Shown: in pieces, positions 15,879 to 25,014 of the stretch
How the letters are laid out: every line of letters begins with the position of its first letter
Numbering within the stretch: the first letter of the stretch is position 1
Source of the DNA: a virus
Strand: one strand, 5' to 3'
Length of the DNA stretch: 32,567 nt
IMG/VR virus record: IMGVR_UViG_3300030098_003509
Location: 1 to 32,567 of that record
Position numbers and translations under genes: made by a program
Notes under the pieces: generated by a model
What the model was told of the DNA's origin: nothing
Seen by the model: the letters and a program-made list of their open reading frames with translations, nothing else
Databases searched by the model: none

Positions 15879-17347
15879 ATATATTCACTGCTCGCGGCAA
15901 ATAATGCTTTTGGTCCGCCAACATTTGTTGATTGATCTGTACTCATAGTTACAGTTGTATAATATCCCTTTATTCCCATAGTTTGATTACCCCATATTAC
16001 TTCACCCGGCATTGGGTCTACCGTGTTATTAGGTATAACTGCATAATATTTATTTTGTTTTCTGTCAAATCCCGCTCTATACTCTATATTGTTTTCTGTA
16101 TACAGTCCCTCGTTATAACTCCATATTTTATCATATGCAATACCTGAATTTGCTCCATCTAATTCTCTTACATCTCCAGTAGCTTCATCATCATAATTAT
16201 AATATAAACCGGATAGTGTAGGAAACTCTGTTTCACCTGTTTGATCTGAAACTATATTTGTTACTTCCCATCCATTACTACCCTCATAATTTATAGTTTT
16301 AAATGTTTTTATAAAATTAGGTTGAGGGTTAAAAACAAACTGTATCACTGAAGGAGCTGTTGAACCATAGAATTCATTTCTTAATGCAGATGATTCATAG
16401 TGTTGATATAATTCACTACCTTTACATGAATAAAATTTACCAATAGAACTAAAAATTTGATCTGGTGAGTATGTAAAAAAGCTAGTCCAACCAGCGCTTC
16501 TTTCGTCCCATGTTAATGTTTTAAACGCTCCTTCTTTAAATCTACCTGATGGTTGTAAAGATAGTACATAGTTTTTATTATATATGTCATAACCACCTAC
16601 AATAGCTCCAGAATTTTCCATTTCATTAAATTCATTTCTAAAGAAGTTAGTCATACCAGCTACAGATATTTCTTGTATACTAGTGCCTTGCATTTTTAAA
16701 ACTGCATTTTGTTCTTTATCTACAAAATATTTTGTATAACCATAAGTAGCAAAAGATTCTGGATTATTTCCAATACCCCAATTTCCTGCAACCGGAGTTA
16801 TTTGACCTATAACTTGTTTGCCTGTTGTGCTTAAACCTAAACCTTCAGCTGTAAATATAGCGTCTTTATCTATTAAAGCTACATTTACTTTTCTTTGTTG
16901 GAAAACTATTAAATTTGTATCCTCTGCGTATAGTCTTTGTATTGTTCCACCAACTGGATCAACTCCTCTTGTAATTTCTTCACCAACACTAAATTGATTA
17001 GTATTATTTACACCTGTCCTAGCATTAAATATACCTGAATAAATTAACGTGTTAGAAAGTAATTGTTGGTTTGGATTATCTTCTACTATATAAGCTTTAA
17101 CTCCAAAGTCAACACTTGTATTATTAAAGCCACATCTTATTCTAGAAGCTTCTATACACCAATCATAAGTTGTATCACCTAATATAGGATTATACCATAT
17201 ACAAGTATCGCAAGCAACTTCACCTTGCTCATATGCGTATGGTATATTACCAGGCGCTACAACTCCAGCATCATCAACATCACCTCTTCCATAAAGTCTC
17301 TTTGCGTAGAAGGAGTTAAAATAGTTTACGTTTATACTTATTGCCAT
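15869..17347 (-). CDS. Tail stabilization-type protein, C-terminal portion of the family, 492 aa
   Basis: The N-terminus contains NVNYFNSFYAKRLYGRGDV, then a Cys-containing stretch (CDTC near 47-50, then further cysteines up to about 72). The region at about 186-236 (GNWGIGNNPESFATYGYTKY, then FVDKEQNAVLKM and EISVAGMTNFF) matches what I recall as the conserved later part of crAss-like tail stabilization proteins (compare NPESFA-YG-KYF-D...AVL). The C-terminal part is a Trp/Tyr-rich beta-structured domain. The gene directly upstream carries the early part of the same family, so the ancestral protein appears split or rearranged over two genes. The likely role is in the nozzle of a short tail. 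Without structure or profile comparison, receptor-binding protein is an alternative. Confidence 0.66.
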   Translation of the reverse strand: MAISINVNYFNSFYAKRLYGRGDVDDAGVVAPGNIPYAYEQGEVACDTCIWYNPILGDTTYDWCIEASRIRCGFNNTSVDFGVKAYIVEDNPNQQLLSNTLIYSGIFNARTGVNNTNQFSVGEEITRGVDPVGGTIQRLYAEDTNLIVFQQRKVNVALIDKDAIFTAEGLGLSTTGKQVIGQITPVAGNWGIGNNPESFATYGYTKYFVDKEQNAVLKMQGTSIQEISVAGMTNFFRNEFNEMENSGAIVGGYDIYNKNYVLSLQPSGRFKEGAFKTLTWDERSAGWTSFFTYSPDQIFSSIGKFYSCKGSELYQHYESSALRNEFYGSTAPSVIQFVFNPQPNFIKTFKTINYEGSNGWEVTNIVSDQTGETEFPTLSGLYYNYDDEATGDVRELDGANSGIAYDKIWSYNEGLYTENNIEYRAGFDRKQNKYYAVIPNNTVDPMPGEVIWGNQTMGIKGYYTTVTMSTDQSTNVGGPKALFAASSEYINK

Positions 17348-17378
17348 TTATATATATAGTTACTTGTTTTTTAATAAA

Positions 17379-20300
17379 TTAAGGTATACACGGTGCCGCA
17401 GCTGATCCAACGTATGTGCCATCACTGTAAGTTATATACCAACCCCAATCAGGACCATTACTACCAGATGTTTTACATAATATTCTATATTCACCTATTT
17501 GATCAAATTTATATCTATAACCGTATTGATCACCTACTGAATCAAGAGGACTTGCAGGCACAGAAACAACGCTTTGTGTAGCCAACCATGTAGTATCTAA
17601 AGCTGGATCTGGTGCTTTAGTAACTGCAACACTATCAATGTTAGCCCATGCTGAACTAGAATTAGGTCTATATTGTATATTAAATTCTCCTATTAACGAT
17701 CCTACAGATCCTATAGTATTAGTTACTTTTTGGAAATAAACTGTAAACTGAGCTGTACCTTGAAATAAATCTCCTCTTTGTTTTTCACCTGCAGGACATC
17801 CTGGTGGAGAAGCAAGTGTATCAAATTTATCTGCTAAATTCCAACAATAATAATTTAAACTACCACAACCACTTGGCGTAGAAGCGTTGTAGCCGTCGCA
17901 TAAATAAGGAGTAAGACTTCCAGATTGATTTGTAAATGCAAATTCACCACATCTTGATCCAGAAAAAGCTGGATAAGGACTAGTACTTAAATATCTGTTA
18001 GGAAAAGTAGAAGGTATAAACACAGTTGCTGGTCCAGTAGCTATAGGTTTTGGAGCTGGTTGAGTTCCAAATGTAACAAGTATATCTACTTCAGTAAATA
18101 AAGAACCAGTACCTTGGTCTGCGTCTTCTAATTTTATTGTTATAGCATATTGAGTTTCTGCCACAACTTCAACTGTATTTCTTAATATTACAGATCCTTC
18201 TACTGGTCCAGTAATTAATTCAAAGTCTGAAACAGAGCCACCTAACACACTTTCAATGCTCCATATTAATTGTTTTTTGTTATTACTAGCATCATCAGAA
18301 CCATTAAGACCATACAGAGTAATTATATCACTAGGCGTTACAGGTGGAGTATCTGGATAATCTGGTAAACTAGGTATAGTTACGCTTGAACCAGAAACAT
18401 CATTAGTATATCCTGCATCATCATATATAGATGGTGTTATATTATCTAGAGTAAGAGTTAAAGCATCTGTAAGAGTATCAGTAAATGTTTCAGCACCACT
18501 TGTAGACTCTACCTCAAGTGATAAAACATATACATCATCTCCTGGATTTAATGATCTTTCTCTAAACCAATATTCTTTAGCAAGTTCAATTTGAGCTTGA
18601 TTGGCACCTGGTAAATTAACTGTAAAATAATCACTAATATTTGCTATTGGTGATGATGGATCAGCTAACGTGTACATGCTTGAAATGCTTACAGCGGTTA
18701 TTGTAGCTGTTGCACCACTTCCGTTTATAAAGTTAAAAGGTGAACCAACTGCGGTTCCAGAAGGCAAGTCTTCTTCAAATGATTGATTACTAACACTAGC
18801 AGCAATAACACCATTATAATTAGAAGCAATAGAGCTATTAAGAGTTTCTAGATCTCCACTTAATGTTGATTCCCAATATATATCTAATAAAGAAAAAACA
18901 GGTTTTGTTTCTACTATAGATAATATAGGTTGCATCGTTCTAATACCATCAGCATAATTAGTATCATGTGGTATTGCTGGAGGAGGAGAAAACTCTAAAG
19001 GTGCTCCACAAACAATAGCTCCAATAGGATTTTCAAAGTTATTAACTTGACCTATTTTCATTATAAAAGGATTTTGGTCAGAGCCATAAAAAGATTGTTT
19101 ATCCGCCACGTCTCCATACGGTATGGATCCTGTAGGAACTCTTTTTACATTACCTAATATATCACCACCATCATCAATACATCCACCCGCTTCTTCTGTT
19201 GTACTACCATACTCACCTTTAAATCCTTTTGCAGCTCCACCTGATAATTCAGTACATGGTACATGACCTGTAGTTGTATAATTAGTTCCATTGTAAAAAG
19301 CATCCATTTGAAATGCTTCAAAAGGAATAGCTGCTAATTCTGTTTCTCTAGCAGTACCAATGTTTAACACGTTTTGCTGTATTTGACCTGGATAATACTG
19401 TAAATTTCTTACACCTGTATTTGTTTGCTCTGTAGCATTTGGATTATTAACTCTAGTAAATAATATTTCTTCACTATTAAACTCTCTGTCAGTAGGACCA
19501 ACTTCGTTTAAACTTCTAGGTATTTTATTTACATTTTCACTAAGTAATGTAGCAAATGCTATTTTTCCTCTTTGAGTTTCTATAGGTTCTACACTTGGAT
19601 TAGTACTAACAGGACCTACTTGTTGTCTAGAAACACCGTCCCAAACTTGATTTTGTATAGGTAAACCATTAACAAATCCTGGTAAAAATACATTATAATA
19701 TTCTTGTTCTTGTTGTTTAACAACAACCTTATATGTATACCAACCTAAAGGATTAGCTTCACCTATTTCTGTTATTTCTAATGTAGCATCAGAAACAGTA
19801 CCAGTTAAATCAACAGTATCTCCTACTTCATAACCATGACCAGCTGTCGCGATTATATATTTGTCTACTTCTCCAGGAGCACCAGTAATTTCGGTTACTC
19901 TTATAGTTAACCCTTCACCAGAACCACCAATAGCTTTATAAGTTTTATTAGCTATAAATCCTTCGCCAGGATCACTTAAGTTAGTTGCTTTTACCCAACC
20001 TTCTCTTCTGTATAAACCAGGTTTACCTTGAGAAGGATTATATTCTGTACCTATTTGTTCACTAATACTTAAGGTTAAGTTTCTTCCTATCCAGTCTATA
20101 ACAGGAGCATCTATTGCGTCTCCTTCTGCTCGGTAAGGAACATATACTGTTGAGCCTTCAAACTCATTAGCTGAATCTAAAGATGATAATATTACGTCAG
20201 ATTGTCTACCATAATAATCTGCTAATACAAAACCTACTTGATAAGTTCTATTTTGTTTAACATTAGAAAAAGGATATTCTGTAGAATAATCTGATGTTTG

Positions 20301-22127
20301 ATAGTTTCTTTCTGTCCAATTAGCTGTATACTCAATTGATTCAGGCGGAGTCATACCTTGAACATAATTACCGTAAACAACCCTGTTAGATATAAGCTCT
20401 TGACTTAAAGCTTTAATAGGTACTTTATCATAAACTCTTACTGTTTGGTTTTCTGGTAAAGTTTTATAAGGTTTATTAGATGTATATTGATAATTATAAA
20501 ACACTTTATCTATCAAGCCATTTATGTCGTCATCATAATTTACTATATTTAATTGAGAGTCTTGTATGTCAGAAACATTAATAGTATCTAAAACTTTTAT
20601 TGATTCAGCATCAGATTCTTTATATAGTATATCTATTTCTTTTACTTTAAATTGAGATAATAAATTATTTGTTGCGCTGGATTTAGCTACAATACCATCA
20701 GTTTTAGGCAATGGAATATTTAAAGCTATACTATCAATATCATTTTCAAACCATTCTAATATAGTGCTTGTGTAAGCATCGTTTTCATCTTGATAATAAT
20801 TGTTTCTAACACTTCCTGATTCAACAGGAGTGTTCATTTGACCTAATCCAAACTGCCCTTGTTGTTTAGGTATAAACATTATTTGACTAAAAGGCGCTAT
20901 CAAAGAATATTCATTATTAATAAATCTAAACCTATAACTAAACCTTACAAATCTATCATCTAAATAATTAGTATCACCATCAAAACTAGAATCATAATTA
21001 GGATTTACACCAAAAGCTATTTGGTCTCCATTAGTAAAACCATGAGCTTGATCAAATTCAATATAAAATTGATTATCTGGTGGCGGCGCGCCTTGACCCA
21101 CCACTCTAAACGCTGATTTTTTTATTCTTAAACTTGCTGGAGACGCAGCAGGGTTTGTTAAATTTTCAACTAAATCCCCATTTCTAGGAAAACCACCAAA
21201 AACCCAATCATCAAATCTAGCTTGAGTAGTTGGATCTGCTGGAGCAAAAGGTACGTTAGTGTTTCCACCCCATGTTTGTACAGAGTAATTAGAAACATAT
21301 CTGTCTGATCTATTTTCCATAGATGTTCTACTAAAATCTATCAAAATACCAGCTGCTAATGCTCCTGGTAATATAGCTGGACTTACTTCAAACTCTGTAT
21401 TACTTATAACCTTTGTAACTCTTACTGGTGGCAACACATTTTGAATAGGAAAATTAACAATTTCTGTTTTATCATTAGGCGTCACTATATCACCTACTTT
21501 AATATTGTCATTACCAACTGTTATTTCAATTAATGTATCACTTCCTGTGGCAACTGTAGTTACAGTTTGTCTTTCTAAAGGTATTATAGGATCAAAAGGA
21601 TAATACTGAGCTACAGATATTTGATTTTCTTCTTGATAAAAAGCGCTATCATTAGCGGCTAAACTAACATCTATTCTTCTAGGTTGATTAAAATTATCAG
21701 TAAAAAATAATAGTGTATCTACGAGATTAGTTTGATTTATAGGAAATTCTTTGTTAAAATTTAAAAAATGACCACTTACTAATGTTTGTGGACCAGTACC
21801 AGTTGTTAAATTAAATGAAGCAATTAGGCATGTATTAGCATTAGTTGCTCTAGAATTAGAATCTGTATTACTAAAATTAGTAGCAAAAACATAAAGTGTG
21901 TTTGTTATTTCATCTACAAACTTACCTATTATACTCATATTAGAACCAGCTACTCCAGTTCCAACAATTATATTTCCTTCTACATTTTCAAATTCACCAA
22001 CAGTTGAACCTGCTGATCTACTTATTAATAAATTAATAGCTTCTCTGTATTCACCCTCTGGCAAAATACGGGCATCAATGTCTTGGTTCATTCTACCTTT
22101 TAAAAAGGTATTTTTAACTTCTGCCAT
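17379..22127 (-). CDS. Tail stabilization-type protein with large Ig-like and Cys-rich C-terminal extension, 1582 aa
   Basis: Residues 10-36 (KGRMNQDIDARILPEGEYRE and onward to NLLIS) and about 550-600 (PYKTLPENQTVRVYDKVPIK, then ISNRVVYGNYV) match the early part of crAss-like stabilization proteins as I recall them. About 610-640 (RTYQVGFVLADYYGRQSDV) continues that pattern. After that come roughly 900 residues outside the recalled core: mixed Gly/Thr/Asn-rich beta regions, cadherin/Ig-like segments near 1100-1370 (for example VVAETQYAITIKLEDAD), and a terminal domain of about 190 residues with several cysteines (SRCGEF, YCWNL, GCPAGE, ILCKTS, APCIP). The extension is a candidate receptor or surface-binding module. 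It lies between the connector genes and the second stabilization-type gene. The core assignment is moderate; the extension's function is unknown. Confidence 0.7.
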   Translation of the reverse strand: MAEVKNTFLKGRMNQDIDARILPEGEYREAINLLISRSAGSTVGEFENVEGNIIVGTGVAGSNMSIIGKFVDEITNTLYVFATNFSNTDSNSRATNANTCLIASFNLTTGTGPQTLVSGHFLNFNKEFPINQTNLVDTLLFFTDNFNQPRRIDVSLAANDSAFYQEENQISVAQYYPFDPIIPLERQTVTTVATGSDTLIEITVGNDNIKVGDIVTPNDKTEIVNFPIQNVLPPVRVTKVISNTEFEVSPAILPGALAAGILIDFSRTSMENRSDRYVSNYSVQTWGGNTNVPFAPADPTTQARFDDWVFGGFPRNGDLVENLTNPAASPASLRIKKSAFRVVGQGAPPPDNQFYIEFDQAHGFTNGDQIAFGVNPNYDSSFDGDTNYLDDRFVRFSYRFRFINNEYSLIAPFSQIMFIPKQQGQFGLGQMNTPVESGSVRNNYYQDENDAYTSTILEWFENDIDSIALNIPLPKTDGIVAKSSATNNLLSQFKVKEIDILYKESDAESIKVLDTINVSDIQDSQLNIVNYDDDINGLIDKVFYNYQYTSNKPYKTLPENQTVRVYDKVPIKALSQELISNRVVYGNYVQGMTPPESIEYTANWTERNYQTSDYSTEYPFSNVKQNRTYQVGFVLADYYGRQSDVILSSLDSANEFEGSTVYVPYRAEGDAIDAPVIDWIGRNLTLSISEQIGTEYNPSQGKPGLYRREGWVKATNLSDPGEGFIANKTYKAIGGSGEGLTIRVTEITGAPGEVDKYIIATAGHGYEVGDTVDLTGTVSDATLEITEIGEANPLGWYTYKVVVKQQEQEYYNVFLPGFVNGLPIQNQVWDGVSRQQVGPVSTNPSVEPIETQRGKIAFATLLSENVNKIPRSLNEVGPTDREFNSEEILFTRVNNPNATEQTNTGVRNLQYYPGQIQQNVLNIGTARETELAAIPFEAFQMDAFYNGTNYTTTGHVPCTELSGGAAKGFKGEYGSTTEEAGGCIDDGGDILGNVKRVPTGSIPYGDVADKQSFYGSDQNPFIMKIGQVNNFENPIGAIVCGAPLEFSPPPAIPHDTNYADGIRTMQPILSIVETKPVFSLLDIYWESTLSGDLETLNSSIASNYNGVIAASVSNQSFEEDLPSGTAVGSPFNFINGSGATATITAVSISSMYTLADPSSPIANISDYFTVNLPGANQAQIELAKEYWFRERSLNPGDDVYVLSLEVESTSGAETFTDTLTDALTLTLDNITPSIYDDAGYTNDVSGSSVTIPSLPDYPDTPPVTPSDIITLYGLNGSDDASNNKKQLIWSIESVLGGSVSDFELITGPVEGSVILRNTVEVVAETQYAITIKLEDADQGTGSLFTEVDILVTFGTQPAPKPIATGPATVFIPSTFPNRYLSTSPYPAFSGSRCGEFAFTNQSGSLTPYLCDGYNASTPSGCGSLNYYCWNLADKFDTLASPPGCPAGEKQRGDLFQGTAQFTVYFQKVTNTIGSVGSLIGEFNIQYRPNSSSAWANIDSVAVTKAPDPALDTTWLATQSVVSVPASPLDSVGDQYGYRYKFDQIGEYRILCKTSGSNGPDWGWYITYSDGTYVGSAAAPCIP

Positions 22128-22130
22128 GTA

Positions 22131-23372
22131 TTAACGTTTTATCCATTTAGATTTACCTCTCATTACTTGAGCTATTTCGTCTAACTTAATATTAGATAAT
22201 CTTATTTTAGCATTACGTAACGCGGCATATCTTTGTTTTTTATATTGTGGTGCGATTGCAGCTGTACTTGTTCTTGTAGATAATATAGAATATAGTAAGT
22301 GTTGATACATTGCTTCTTCTGCTAATTTAGGTATTCTACTATCTAAATCATAAGCTAAACCATCTGATATGTATTCTATTATTACTAGTTGTCCTTTTAA
22401 ATTACTTGAAAAAGATATTTTACCTTCACGCTCGTTCATGTTAAACCACCCATTAGTTTGCGCGTATTGAGGTTCCATACCATATAACTCACCATAATTG
22501 TAATACCAAAATCCTCCATAACCCCAATCATATCCCCACCAATCAGCTCCTTGATTAAATAAAGAATTATTAAAGTTTTGGTTTATTAAATTAGTATTAG
22601 CTCTTTTCCATCTTTCTTCTGTAAGTGAAGTACCTTCTGTATTTTCGCCAAAGTTATCTTGAGTTGGTTGCCCAAGATTATCTTGTAAAGGCATTTCATA
22701 AGGCGCATCAGTTAAATTATTTGTAGGATATAATATGTGTTGTACTCCTAAAGCATCTATCCTAGATATTCTAACATAGTTTACGTAGTCCTGTGGTAAA
22801 GCTAAACTTAAATTGTGTGGAACTGTTAACTCTTGAGATTTAATACTTTTTAATGTATCATAACTAAACTCTTGTAAACCTCTTTTAGTATGAAATATTA
22901 CATCTGTTCTATCAACTCTAGGTATTATTTTATCTTGACCAACATAAGCCACCATAAAATTGTTAACTAAGTCTTTTACTGTGATATAAGCATAACCACC
23001 ATAGTTTTGCTCTACTGTCATACCATAAGCATCTTTATTGCCATAACTACCACCAGTTAAAGTTTTTAATTGACAAACTAAAGTATGACCAACAGGTATA
23101 CCACCAACCGCAGCTATTTGAACTACGTTATCTATTACATCGTAAGGTAATATATATTCTGTATAAGTTAATCCATCTGGACTGCTATATAGTTTAAAAT
23201 TATTTTTAGCATAATTTATATCTGCAGGATCAAAGTTTCCAAAAACTAAATCAGTATCAAATGTAAATGTAAAATCATTTTGACCAGCTGGATCAGATAC
23301 TGTAAATCCCTGCGCACCCGCGTAATATTGTTGATTAGTTTCGGTTATTAAACCACCATTTGGTTGTGCCAT
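22131..23372 (-). CDS. Ring/connector protein of the neck (crAss-like type), 413 aa
   Basis: The section at about 130-230 is the most telling: TVKDLVNNFMVAYVGQDKII, then a DVIFHTKRGLQEFSYDTLKS stretch, LALPQDYVNYVRIS and LGVQHILYPT. I recall the same ordered motifs (AYVG-DK-IP..RTDV.FH..RG.QEFSYDTL and ALP.DYV.YVR) in ring or tail-tubular proteins of crAss-like and related marine phages, which connect portal to tail nozzle. The N-terminal 100 residues are beta-rich, the middle is Trp/Tyr/Gly-rich (WWGYDWGYGGFWYYNYGEL), and the C-terminal end is helical and basic (KSKWIKR). It lies between a smaller neck protein and the stabilization-type gene, as expected. The family match is from memory. Confidence 0.74.
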   Translation of the reverse strand: MAQPNGGLITETNQQYYAGAQGFTVSDPAGQNDFTFTFDTDLVFGNFDPADINYAKNNFKLYSSPDGLTYTEYILPYDVIDNVVQIAAVGGIPVGHTLVCQLKTLTGGSYGNKDAYGMTVEQNYGGYAYITVKDLVNNFMVAYVGQDKIIPRVDRTDVIFHTKRGLQEFSYDTLKSIKSQELTVPHNLSLALPQDYVNYVRISRIDALGVQHILYPTNNLTDAPYEMPLQDNLGQPTQDNFGENTEGTSLTEERWKRANTNLINQNFNNSLFNQGADWWGYDWGYGGFWYYNYGELYGMEPQYAQTNGWFNMNEREGKISFSSNLKGQLVIIEYISDGLAYDLDSRIPKLAEEAMYQHLLYSILSTRTSTAAIAPQYKKQRYAALRNAKIRLSNIKLDEIAQVMRGKSKWIKR

Positions 23373-23375
23373 GTT

Positions 23376-24083
23376 TTATGATTTTGCGTTTTGTTCTTCT
23401 GCAGCTACCGCTTGGCCAGCTACTTGTATTATTGTAGGATCATTAATTATAACACCCGCGTATGCTAATATTCTCATTATTATATTAGTTTGCTCAGATG
23501 GTGCTAATTCAAAAGCTGTAGATGCGGGAGGTGCTTGATATTCAAATTGACCTAAAGAACCTACACCGTATTGCCAAACAACATCTGAAGGTTTTTTTAA
23601 ATATGAAAAACTTATATCAGACTGTATACTTTGAGGATACACTTCTAACACATCATTCTCATATAAGTATATGGGGAAGTGCTCAGTTGGTTGAGTTAAC
23701 GGGGAAAGTAATATTTGTGTTAACTCATTTCTTTGCGAGTATTGAGTAAGCTCTTTGCCTTTATAAAATACACTACCTAATCTATATAACACCTCTCCAG
23801 GAGGTACTATAACAGGAAAAGCATTGTCTAGAGGACTATAAAGACTAACAGTTTGTCTTTGAAAAAACTGTAGTTTCTGTTGTATATTTTTTACTCGGTC
23901 TGCGTACTCGGTATCGTTTTGAGGAACACGGTATTGTTGATTTAAACTTTCAAAGTAACTTTCAAATATATCTAGTTGCACTTGAGTAGCTACTTTATTG
24001 AACTCATCAGGTGTCATATATCCTCTTTGTTGTTGATTTAATATTAACAACACAGTTTTATATACAGTGTTTACGTTTACCAT
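23376..24083 (-). CDS. Neck ring/head-completion-type protein, 235 aa
   Basis: The protein begins MVNVNTVYKTVLLILNQQQR, then GYMTPDEFNKVATQVQLDIF (about 21-40), a pattern I recall from a small ring protein of crAss-like phages (K-G-.-.-.-PDEFN......Q.D.F). The middle is beta-rich with Pro and Tyr (YSPLDNAFPVIVPPGEVLYR), and the C-terminal 50 residues are helical (IIMRILAYAGVIIND, VAGQAVAAEEQN). A protein of this size placed after the capsid gene and before the larger ring protein fits a portal-proximal ring. It follows a UUCG-loop hairpin. No catalytic motif is present. The structural role is likely, the exact position in the neck uncertain. Confidence 0.66.
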   Translation of the reverse strand: MVNVNTVYKTVLLILNQQQRGYMTPDEFNKVATQVQLDIFESYFESLNQQYRVPQNDTEYADRVKNIQQKLQFFQRQTVSLYSPLDNAFPVIVPPGEVLYRLGSVFYKGKELTQYSQRNELTQILLSPLTQPTEHFPIYLYENDVLEVYPQSIQSDISFSYLKKPSDVVWQYGVGSLGQFEYQAPPASTAFELAPSEQTNIIMRILAYAGVIINDPTIIQVAGQAVAAEEQNAKS

Positions 24084-24105
24084 TATATTTTTATTGTTTA
24101 ATATA

Positions 24106-24125
24106 GAGGCGGACGAATCCGCCCC
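24106..24125 (-). terminator. UUCG-loop hairpin downstream of the 271-residue gene
   Basis: In the transcript an eight-pair stem (GGGGCGGA with UCCGCCUC, one G-U pair) closes a UUCG loop. It starts about 9 bases after the stop of the preceding gene and lies 22 bases ahead of the next start. No U-run follows closely, so it may be a weak terminator, an RNA-processing site or a 3'-end protection element. Confidence 0.55.
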
Positions 24126-24134
24126 TGATATTTA

Positions 24135-24950
24135 TTATAGTCTTTTTTCAATAGACTTATACACTTCAACTCCTTCATCAGTTTTAAACCATGATGCTAA
24201 AGCTGAATATGGATTTTCATCAAATGGAACAGCCATTAATTTTCTGTCATTACTTCCCCAATGGAAAGATCTCTGATCAGATGATAATTTAATAATACCA
24301 AGCTCAACAGCATTGATACCAAAATTTCTAAGCTGTACATTGTCATCATTTGCAAGAGCTAAAAATAATTGAGGATTTTTCTTAGCAAGTAATAATAAAT
24401 CTCTTTTTAATTCTTTAGATGATAAAGATGAAACTTTTGAACCAATTTCAACTCTTACTATAGCTTCTGCATGATCAATATCCATGTTTTTAGCAGCGTT
24501 CAACGCTTCTATTTCAAACTCTATATCTTGTAATTGATCTTGAGCTACTCTTTGAGGAACATGCTCCATATATTTTTTATCACGCATAGGGTGATATAAA
24601 GAAAGTAATTGTTGTAAACCTACGTTCTCTTTAGGTACAGATAATATTCCGTCTCTAAAAATAATGTGACCCATAGTTACTTCTCCTTTTTGTTCATCAA
24701 CAAATGGTGAACTCATATTTGTAGCATACCTAAGTTCTCTCTGAGTATTTTTTTCCGCATCAAACCATAACAGAGGATGTCTTCTGGTATGTTTACTAGG
24801 TATAGTAAATGTAAGTGGTTCTTTATTTCCTTTTAATAGATAAGTTCTATCTTTTATTTCCCAGCTATTTTTTTTAACTGGTTTCTCTTTAACAGGAGCA
24901 TGAGCTGTTACAACTTCTTCTACCTGTTCTTCTTTTTTCTTTTTTGCCAT
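24135..24950 (-). CDS. Hypothetical protein encoded between capsid and neck genes, 271 aa
   Basis: The N-terminal 30 residues are strongly charged and disordered (MAKKKKEEQVEEVV, KEKPVKK). A beta-rich section follows (about 33-110: RTYLLKGNKEPLTFTIPSKH, and HIIFRDGILSVPKENVG), then a mainly helical section with a coiled-coil-like stretch (about 140-190). The C-terminus is mixed, with FHWGSND and ALASWFKTDEG. There is no signal peptide or transmembrane helix. It stands between the major capsid gene and the first ring gene and is isolated on both sides by GC-rich UUCG hairpins, so it may be made at a level different from its neighbours. A head accessory or decoration protein is plausible; DNA binding via the Lys-rich start is another possibility. 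No family recognised. Confidence 0.66.
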   Translation of the reverse strand: MAKKKKEEQVEEVVTAHAPVKEKPVKKNSWEIKDRTYLLKGNKEPLTFTIPSKHTRRHPLLWFDAEKNTQRELRYATNMSSPFVDEQKGEVTMGHIIFRDGILSVPKENVGLQQLLSLYHPMRDKKYMEHVPQRVAQDQLQDIEFEIEALNAAKNMDIDHAEAIVRVEIGSKVSSLSSKELKRDLLLLAKKNPQLFLALANDDNVQLRNFGINAVELGIIKLSSDQRSFHWGSNDRKLMAVPFDENPYSALASWFKTDEGVEVYKSIEKRL

Positions 24951-24970
24951 AATATAATATAATTAAATAG

Positions 24971-25010
24971 TTAAAAAGGTATATGGGCGCCGAAGCGCCC
25001 TTACCTTATA
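24971..25010 (-). terminator. Strong UUCG-loop terminator after the major capsid gene
   Basis: In the transcript the stem GGGCGC pairs with GCGCCC around a cUUCGg loop, an exceptionally stable tetraloop. An outer stem AAGGUA/UACCUU extends it, with UUUUU following. It begins 8 bases after the capsid stop codon. This is a convincing factor-independent terminator or 3'-stabilising hairpin, and could raise the level of capsid mRNA over downstream genes. Confidence 0.75.
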
Positions 25011-25014
25011 ATAG

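Noticed and set aside
15869-22127. The split tail protein as a sequencing or frameshift artefact
   Set aside because: The first gene has a long, well-formed extension and its own stop, and the second starts 31 bases later with its own ATG and leader.
24951-25014. Promoter for the 271-residue gene after the terminator
   Set aside because: The A/T-rich spacer shows no clear TAnnTTTG (-7) box with a TTG (-33) partner on the minus strand, so no promoter is called.
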